Assembly: GCA_916700875.1 (NCBI GenBank)
Contig: CAKAKS010000067.1
Location: forward strand, 5,646,909 to 5,710,908
DNA from: Sebastes aleutianus
Lineage: Eukaryota; Chordata; Actinopteri; Perciformes; Sebastidae
Length of the DNA: 64,000 bases
Direction of reading: 5' to 3'
The position numbers and the translations under genes were made by a program. A model generated the notes under the pieces. That model was not told where the DNA came from and ran no database searches. It was given only the letters and a program-made list of their open reading frames with translations. Shown in pieces: positions 50,901 through 60,000 of the stretch. Positions within the stretch are counted from its first letter, which is position 1; each line of letters opens with the position of its first letter.

Positions 50901-53900
50901 CCTCCGACATATGCGCTGAAAGAGAAGACAGGAATTATCTAGAAGAATACAACAAGGTTGACTTCACATATCCTGCCAGCTATCCCAGCCTTTCCCAACA
51001 CTTTGTTTTTCTGGGGGACCCACTTTTTAAAAATCCTCTTGACCCACTTCACAACAGGCCTTATATCTTTAAATGGTGAGAAGAGCAAATTTCTGCGTAA
51101 ATGAACGTTCCTGACCATTTTTACTGCATTTGCATGCGTTATTGAAAACATATACACATGTTAAATATTTTATAAAAGAGACCAAATAAATGCATTTAGG
51201 TGGAGTTAACAGACTCATTTTTTTTTCATCTCATCAGTAAAACAAACAGAATGTACGCTGCCTTTCATATTAGATTCAATTTTATAAGTAAGCTACAATT
51301 ATCAGAACAATACGAACATTCAGGCTCCCTCGTGTGGCTCAAAGTTGTACTGCAGATATAGGTGTGAAATAAAAGACTATGCAAAAAAAACTAATTGTAT
51401 AAATTGCATAAATTGTGCAGAGAGTCAGGGTTTACGTTAGCCGGCATATCCTGTTTTTTTGCTGGTATCTTGTCTAGTTGACCAGCAGATTTAATTATCA
51501 ACGGCCAAAATGTCCGCTGGGAAATATGCCAAATACATAATTAAATTCATTAACAGCATATTAAATAGTCTAATATTGTAAGATATGTTGCCAAGACAAC
51601 TTAAATATGAACTTATATTATACAAAAGTCTATAAAAACGTCCAAGATCTAAAAAGTGTATCTTAAAAATGCGGCTTAAAACTTGATAAAAAAGTCAATT
51701 TATTTATGGCTTCTGGCAGAAAACCACAACGCTGACGCATGAGCAAAGGACACATGACGCTGTTAAAGGCAACCAAATGAAACGGACCTTTACCTTGATT
51801 CAAATTATGGATTTCTCTGGTTTGAAAATTGTTGGAAACATTTGGGAAAATGTAAGCAGACAACTCCCCAAACACAGTTCTAGTTGTGTTTAGACATATT
51901 AACGCGGAGGGCAGGATGAGCAACTAAAGAGAGTTTATGAATTACCAGACTAGCAACAGAATCAAGGTGGCTGAAAGTAGTGAGCTGTGACTGGACCCGG
52001 GTCACCCAGGTACTATATATGCCCGCCTGGTCTCACCTGCTTGTCAGGGTGATGGATGTCTACAGGAGGCTCGGGCTTGTCGCTCCAGATGTGCTTGTGG
52101 AACGGCTCCAGAAGGGGTCGCTGCAGCAGGGCCAGGGCTCCCCTCACCTCTCCGCTGCTCTGCCTCAGAGCCTCATGACAGCGAGCCTCATCGCTGAAGC
52201 CCAGCGCACACAGCTCCTTCACCTGAGAGGGTACAGGGTGAAGAACGAAAAAAGATACCACCTTTAGACAAAAGGAAGACCGGTGGAATATTATTGTGCA
52301 TCTCTAAACATTACGGAGACATACAGTCATAGAAATAGAATAGTAGATTGGACATACCCATTCAAATCAACATAGCAGGATGGTCACAGTCAGGGACGGC
52401 TCGAGCCCTCGAGCAAAAATTATGATTTTTTTATCTTCATAAATAACTGTATTTATTATAATTTTAATAAACAATTGGTCCCTGATATTGTTGGCTTAAA
52501 AGTGTTTAGTCAGTTTCACTACAATTAACACTTTTATTAACAAATAAGAAGATAAAAAAAGTGTGAGAAAGTTACAGGGCTGAAAAGTGTATTTCTTTCT
52601 TTCTTTATTCATTTGTTACCTCAACGCAGAAAATGAGGAATGGCGCTCACCGGCATCTTTATTTACTTATTTATTTATTTTTAAACAGAGTTTATTTCTG
52701 AATTTTGTTAATACCACTCTGACAATCCACTGCACAAACATGTTTGGACTGATAGATATCCTCCCCACCCCCCACCCAGGAAAATACCCAGAGGGAATTA
52801 AACTAAAAGGAAAACAAGTGTACAAAAATAAATAAATAAATAAATAAACACACACAAATATACAAATTAAAATAAAATAGTCACAGTTAAAATTAAAAAA
52901 ATAACATTAAATAAAATAATTCAAAATAATTTAAAATAAATGTATTTATTTATTTTTTAGAGGGCGACCAGTGCCCCCCAGAAGATGGAGCCTTAGGCGA
53001 CCACTTATATGACCTATGCCGGAGGTGGAATGACTAAAGGAGCAGTGGAGTAGTTACGTTACGAGGCACAGAGAACCAGAGTAAATGAGCACAATTGAAC
53101 AACTTAATGCTTCATCCACACACTTGTCAAAGTGCGACCACCTGATGAGTGACGACTCTGTTCGGCTCATTTTCTATAAGCAGTGTAGCACTGCGGCATG
53201 GTGGAATTAGCTAGTTAGCTATGCTATGCATGCACAGATACAGTATTTGTTACCTTGGCGAGTCTGTCTCTCAGAGCTTGCCTGGCAGCTCTCTCAGTGT
53301 CGCCCCCTGCTGTCAGCCAGGCCTGCTTGGCCTCCGCTCTGGACAACTGGACCACACCATCAGTTTCTGCCTCTTTCCCAACATCCCCAGCAGGAGCTTC
53401 ACATGACCGCCTCTGTGTTGGGAGAAAAGTCAGTCAGTCACAGAAAACAGTGACAGTCAGAGGAAACATAAAGTTGAAGCATACTGACTGTGCGCTCTGT
53501 TGTGCCCCAAACGGACTGAAGGGGAGATGTTGCCACCGACATCCTGATCTGGTCTAACAGCAGAGGAAGCTCCGTCTTCAACCACTTGCATGGCAGGATG
53601 CTGCTGTCCCCGGCTACCCTCATGCTGGTGTACACCTCCTCTGGACTCACTCCTTTCTTCTCTCCGTCCTGACACAGATATAAAAAGGACACTAGAATAC
53701 AGACACACTACATGTGGTCTAGATCCAGCAGGGACAGGTGACGAAGGTGACTTGCTCTAATCAGTTGAATCAGCTTCAGTCCCTCGTCCTTCATCAGCCT
53801 CTGCCTCCAGGAGTCCAGGTCCTCGGGGGCGGGCTGTTTGGGTTTGATTGGCAGGGCGGGGACCCGTCTGACAGGAGAGGGAGGGCGGAGCCTCACGGGT

Positions 53901-54009
53901 AGGGGGGCGGGCTCTGGACGAGCCAGGTCACACATCTCACACACTGTGGCAGGGGAGTAGTTCAGATAGGTACAGAACTGACACACCCACTGGGCAGAGA
54001 GACACAGAG

Positions 54010-54051
<42 letters not shown>

Positions 54052-57000
54052 TAAGTATTTGTAAATGTCTTTGTGATAACTGCACGCCCTGAGCTATAAT
54101 CAGTCACATATAAAGTCACCTAAATTATACAAAACGAGGTGTGTGATTGACCAAATAATCGGACGCGTTGACGCAAATTTGTTTTCACGCCACTAATTTC
54201 TTTAACGCATTAACGCAACTTGCGATTTTTAGGTTGTAGCGGCTCAGACTACAACAATAAAAGCGGTAACTTCCTTCTACCTCCACATAGAGTCAAATGG
54301 AGCAAATATCTCGATTCTGGTATTAAAAAATCTATTTCAAAATCGTAAAAAAAAAAAAACACGACACATAGGTATTTTGATTTTTTTCCCCCACCCCTGT
54401 TGATAAGAGTATTAAATACTTGACAAATGTCCCTTTAAAGTACATTTTGAAGAGATACAAAATGTATGATTAATTTGTGATTACTCACGATTAACTATGG
54501 ACGATTATGCGATTAATCGCGATTAAAAAGTGTTGAATCTCACTAAATTGTCCCATCTACTTACAGTCAAGATGGCGGCGAAGATAACAAAAACAGGTAT
54601 TTATTCATCTCGTATGGTGCCTAACTTTAGTGGATCGTAACATATCGGGTATGGAATTAATCTGCAGATGATCCGGCTCAAAATGAGACCAAACCTTTCT
54701 ATGGATGTCAGTTTTTGAGCCACGACAAAGACCAAAATGTGGCCTGTCACAGACTAGGTAAGGCTTGTATCTGTCTAGCCGATTTAACAGAAACACCTTC
54801 TGCTACTGAACCAGTTGTTGATCACTGCGACCCCTACCGGACGGTTAAGAAGAGTGAGGAGTCAGCCGTCAATGGCGCTATAAAACAGTCAATAAAATAG
54901 GTTTTTCAAAGAGTGTGAATCGCCGCAACCACGAGAGGTCCTTGAACATACAGTCGTAAATGAGTACAAATAATATGAGGCTGATGGGTCCAGTAGTGGG
55001 AGAGATTAGCTGCGGACAGACAGACACACTCACAGTGTTTCTAATTCTGTCACATTCAGATTAGGGTTCAGGGTGGTTGGCAGCCCATATTTTCCAAGTG
55101 CTCTAGTGTTATTAATGTTGTGACATAATCTTTAAGGGATAGTTAATCTAAAATGGGGGAAAAAGGTGGAAAAACTGATGGAGGTCTGCAGATCTTTGTC
55201 CTTCAAGGACCCCTTGAGGGAGCTGCTCAGCAGAAAAGCTTTAGTCAAGGGGTCGATGTGTTTATCCTGCAGCAGACACGAACACAGATCAGGTGAAGTG
55301 AGGATTCCTTTTCTGAGATGTTGCTGCAGAGAATAGAATCACTGTGTGTCTCGCTCTAACTAACTCTGAAGGCTGTGTGTGTAAGAAATTGATTTAAAAG
55401 GACTTGTTCTCGGAAAGGAAGCTTTTCCGATTACCATGATATTGTGTTTCAGTTTCCTTTGAATGAGCAGGTTTTATTAGTGTATTATTTCTAATATCTG
55501 TCTGACACACGGAGAAAAGATAGTTCAGATCTGCTGTGATGTGAAAAAAACACATGAATATTTAATAAAATTAAATATTCATGTGTAAATAAGCAAGAAG
55601 CAACCCTTACAGTAAAAAGAAGGCTTCGGTATTATTACCTCCGCCAAGGCTTCGGTATTATTACCTCCGCCAAGGCCGAAGGCCTAGGAAGGAGGTTATG
55701 TTTTCAACGGTGTTGGTTTGTTGGTTTGTCCGTTTGGAGGATTACTCCAAAAGTCTGCGATGGAAAATTTTAGAGGGGTGGGGTGTGGTACAATGAACAA
55801 TCCATTCGATTTTGGTGGCAATCCGGATCATGATCCGGCTTCAGTTTTTTTTTTTAATAACTCCGCTCAGCCTGTGCATTAACACCACAGGCTTTTTTCT
55901 GTCCAGTTTGAATGAAGTGTTTTACGATGCTCCGCTACGTACAGCTGATCTCAACATAAACAAAAACGTGTGTACTAAATTACATGGCAATCTGTCCAAT
56001 AATTGATGAGACAGTCTGAACCATTAATGTAAACCTCATGGTAATGATACAGAAAAATCCATACTGCTGGCATGGCTAAAACCAAGCTTTATAAGCAACA
56101 CACACACAAACAGTTAACTGACTTGGCTGTCAGGGTCACCGGGCATGCCCAGTACTGGTGCTGGTGGTCTTGGGGGGGTGATGGGTGGGTGTGACGGGGT
56201 CACCGGAGGTCGTGTGGCCAAACGAGGTCTATCGCACACTTCACACAGAATACTGCTGGCTGCATTCACCATGGTACAGCTCTTACACTGCCACTCTGAG
56301 AAGAACACATTCACATACACACACACACACACACACAAATGTCAGTTCATTGGATTCACATTACTGTCAGTAACAATCATGTCCTCAACTTTGTGTAAAT
56401 ATACCATTTCAAAAGTATCAAAGCTGTGGTGGCCGTTTCTTGCTTTCCTAAGAAGTAAATAAGCTTTGGCCATTGTCAGGTGACAGTGAAAGGGTTAACG
56501 CAATTATTATGCAGTGTAGTACCACCAAAATCACTTCACACATCAATGGTCTCTTCCTGATTATACTTATTAAACTAATTAACACATTTTTAAGGCACTA
56601 CACACTACACGGGGAGGGGGTGTGGCTCAGAGGTTAGAGCAGGTCGTCCACCAATCGGAAGGTCGGTGGTTCGATCCCCGGCTGCTCCGGGTCACATGTT
56701 GATGTGTCCTTGAGCAAGACACTTAACCCCAACTTGCTCCCGAAGGCATAGCCATCGGTGTGTGAATGAGTATTTCGATTAGATCCTGATGGGCAAAGTT
56801 GGCACCTTAGCAGCCTCTGCCATCAGTGTGTGAATGGGTGAATGCTGACATGTAGTGTAAAGAGCTTTGAGTGGTCGGAAGACTAGAAAAGCGCTATATA
56901 AGTCCAAGTCCATTTACTTTTAAGGGAAGTTATTGAATATTTTTCCCATTAAAAATTCACTAAAATTATGCAAAAGCAAATTTTTTCCAAACTAAGTGTT

Positions 57001-60000
57001 GTAGTACAACTATGAGGAGCTCATTGGTGTGTGAAGTAATTCTGATGGTACTACACTGTATAATACTGAAGTTATTGAATATTTTTCTCTTTTCGGCGTT
57101 GCACTTTGTAGACGGTCCCTGACTACTCGTCTCACAGCCGGCTGCACATAGAGACCAATGTTATGTGTCCAGCTCGGAGGACAGTTCATTGTGATTAAAA
57201 TGAGGTTGTAGCTCGTCGTCTACCTTACTACAGTTAGAAAGAGCCCTCGTTTGTGTTTTAACAACGTTTCTGTTATGAGTTATTGATCCAGGAAGTTTGA
57301 ATCTGTCAATATCTTTCCAACTTTACCGAAGTACATCATCTAGGGGGGCTCCGTACATCAGCAATGCGTGGACTGTCAGGAATGATTGGAAGAAGTGCAC
57401 TATGAAGTAACTCGTTCCCTCGAGTTACTAATTCGAGGGCACGAGTTACTACCTCGAGGAAACGAGTTACTAACTCGATGGAACGAGTTACTACCTCGAG
57501 GAAACGAGTTACTAACTCGAGGAAACGAGTTACTAACTCCATGGAACGAGTTACTAACTCGAGGGAACGAGTTACTACCTCGAGGAAACGAGTTACTAAC
57601 TCGAGGAAACGAGTTACTAACTCGAGGGAACGAGTTACTAACTCGAGGGAACGAGTTACTACCTCGAGGAAACGAGTTACTAACTCGATGGAACGAGTTA
57701 CTAACTTGATGGAACAACTTCATAAAACTTTTCTCCTAGGGGTATAGTGGGGCTCCGTACAAGTCAACAAGCCTAACAATTTTCTCAATTGTGAAAGCAG
57801 GAGTAGTAAATGAAGGGTGGAAGCCAAAGATTTATTTGCTTTTATCTCAGTGTCTATGTGACGGAAGAAAGCTAGGCAGTAGTAGAATAAAGGAGGTGGG
57901 ATTGGAAACTGGACTGGTTGGGATACTGGAGCTGTGGGATGCACCAAGAGACAACACAGACCAGTGACGGTGGCAGGCGGAGAATCATCTGCTTTGGAGC
58001 TGATCAGTTCCAAACGAGGACGCTCGCACTCCTCACACAGCACGTCCTGGACCGAGTTGACCTTAGTGCACTGGAGGCAACGCCAGGAAGAACTGAAACA
58101 GGGGAAGAGGGACTTTTATACTGTTGTATCAATTTGTATGGACCGAATATACATCCACACATATTGATTTTGTTCACACACACTTATCATAGTTGTACTA
58201 TGTCTAACACTTTGACTTCCACTACGGCTACATCCACACTAATACGTTTTAAAACGGCTAACTTTTGTTTTGTTTATGCCTAGCGTCCACACTGCTCTGG
58301 CGTTTTTGAGCCCATAAAACGGAGACGTTTGAAAACGCTGCTGACCCCGTTTTAGTTTTAAAACTCCCCGGGTTGGGTTTTAGTCTGGACGGACAGAAAC
58401 GGAGACCATTGAAAATGATGATACAGACGCCCACGTTCGCTCCTTGATTGGGTCTTATTAGTCATGACGTGTCCTTCCCTGATTCGTCATCCCGTGAACC
58501 TTTTCCGGAAGAAAACAAACGACATCAGCCTCGACCACCAGCGGTTAATTCCAACATGGATAACGAGTTACAAGCGTTGTCTCTGCTAGCAGCTGTTGTG
58601 CAGTTAATTTCTGTATTTCATAAAGCTACTACTGCCTACATGAGCAGGAGGGAAGCTATTATTTGAGCACTTTGCATCAATTCCCGGGTCCAGCACTACT
58701 TCCTGTTTATACCGGCACGCGCATGCCCAGTGTGCATAAATGGTCATGTGATGTGTGTCTTTAGGCCCTTAAACGCTCATCTGGACGGAGATTGTGTTTG
58801 TTCTAAAACCGTATTAGTGTGGATGCAGTCTACTGTACGTCTAAACTGTCACTAGAGTTTGCTCGATCATATTCCTGACTGTTTCCATTCACATATTTTT
58901 CTGCGCATTTTGAAGTATCATATTAAAAAAGCTGCGTGGAAACAGCAAAATTTGAAAAATCTTCCTCAACTGAGCAAAAAAATGTTACGCTCGCTTGAGG
59001 TGGTTTTTGCCTTTGTCGACAAAGAGGTGATGCGCTAAACGGATTTATGGAAACGCTTTGCCGAAACAATTCTGACGTAGTGAACATTTAACTCCCATAA
59101 TGCGTGAATGCTTGTCTTCGTCCCCAGGCGGCATAAAACCATAGACTGTATATAAGAAATGGACAATGTTACTGTGACCTCACCCACTGGTTTTTGGACT
59201 GACGTTTTGAAGCCTCGAATTCTGCATTTTGACCGTCGACATCTTGTTTTTTTTGCAGCCAGAAGAGACACGAGCCTCTGAGCACAACTGAACGCTGAAT
59301 AAGACGTTTTCAGGCAACCAAAAAGGTTATGATTAACTGTCGTGAACTGAAAACACACTGTGAAAGGGTTAAAGTTCTAAACTCCCAGACGCCACGCCCT
59401 ACAGCATCCCCTGCTTTATGATCTATTTGACTCTAAATGGGACCATAATTTACTAAATGAACATCATGCTGTATTGGAGAAGACTTGAAAATAGTGATTA
59501 AGACCATAAACTCATGTTTACAATGTTTACTGAGGTAATAAATCAAGTGAGAAGTAGGCTCATTTTCTCATAGACTTCTATACAATCAGGCTTCTTTTAG
59601 CAACCAGAGGAGTCGCCCCCTACTGGCTGTTAGAAAGAATGCAAGTTTAAGGCACTTCAGCATTGGCTTCACTTTTCAGACCATGAGGTTGCTGACTTCA
59701 TGAGACATGGTCAATACTAGCTGACATGAAAGAACAATTAAAACTTGCCCTGTTGTACGTGGGTTCTGGTTCACAACCTCTTCTTCTTCTTCTACTCTGT
59801 TTACTGGCGGATTACAGCCATGTGTAGCCTATATTGCCATCTTCTGACCAAACTACACCGTAGCCGAGTTTATTCCAAACTCCAGTTGATGGAAACACGC
59901 CTAATTAGCATTTCTTTTTTCGCAACATTTCAAAAGTTGGCTTAAAATTCGCTAGACAATTGAATGGAAACAGCTGTCGCCTGTAACCTACAGAATTCGA

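Larger units (their letters stand above)
53990..56122 (-). other. rnf31 intron with microsatellite, MITE pieces and hairpin
   Basis: (GA)n at 54017-54048 forms the pyrimidine tract of the downstream exon. 54150-54540 is a fragment of the AGGGCTGTCAATCG family (GATTAATCGCGATT near its end). A hairpin lies at 55550-55586. 55620-55830 is an inverted copy of a CCTTGGCGGAGGT-type repeat with a local duplication. Confidence 0.65.

Noticed and set aside
56611..56690. tRNA gene
   Set aside because: A and B boxes are present, but the sequence continues into a SINE body and has a second dispersed copy; the acceptor stem does not close.
57404..57714. CRISPR-like array
   Set aside because: The units are contiguous with no unique spacers, and the setting is a vertebrate intron.
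57336..57747. Four overlapping repetitive open frames (NELLTRG / RVTNSRK)
   Set aside because: They come from the 21-bp minisatellite and are open on both strands in several frames.
58448..58666. 72-codon open frame with MDNELQALSLLAAVVQLI
   Set aside because: It lies inside a non-autonomous inverted-repeat element and matches no domain I can name.
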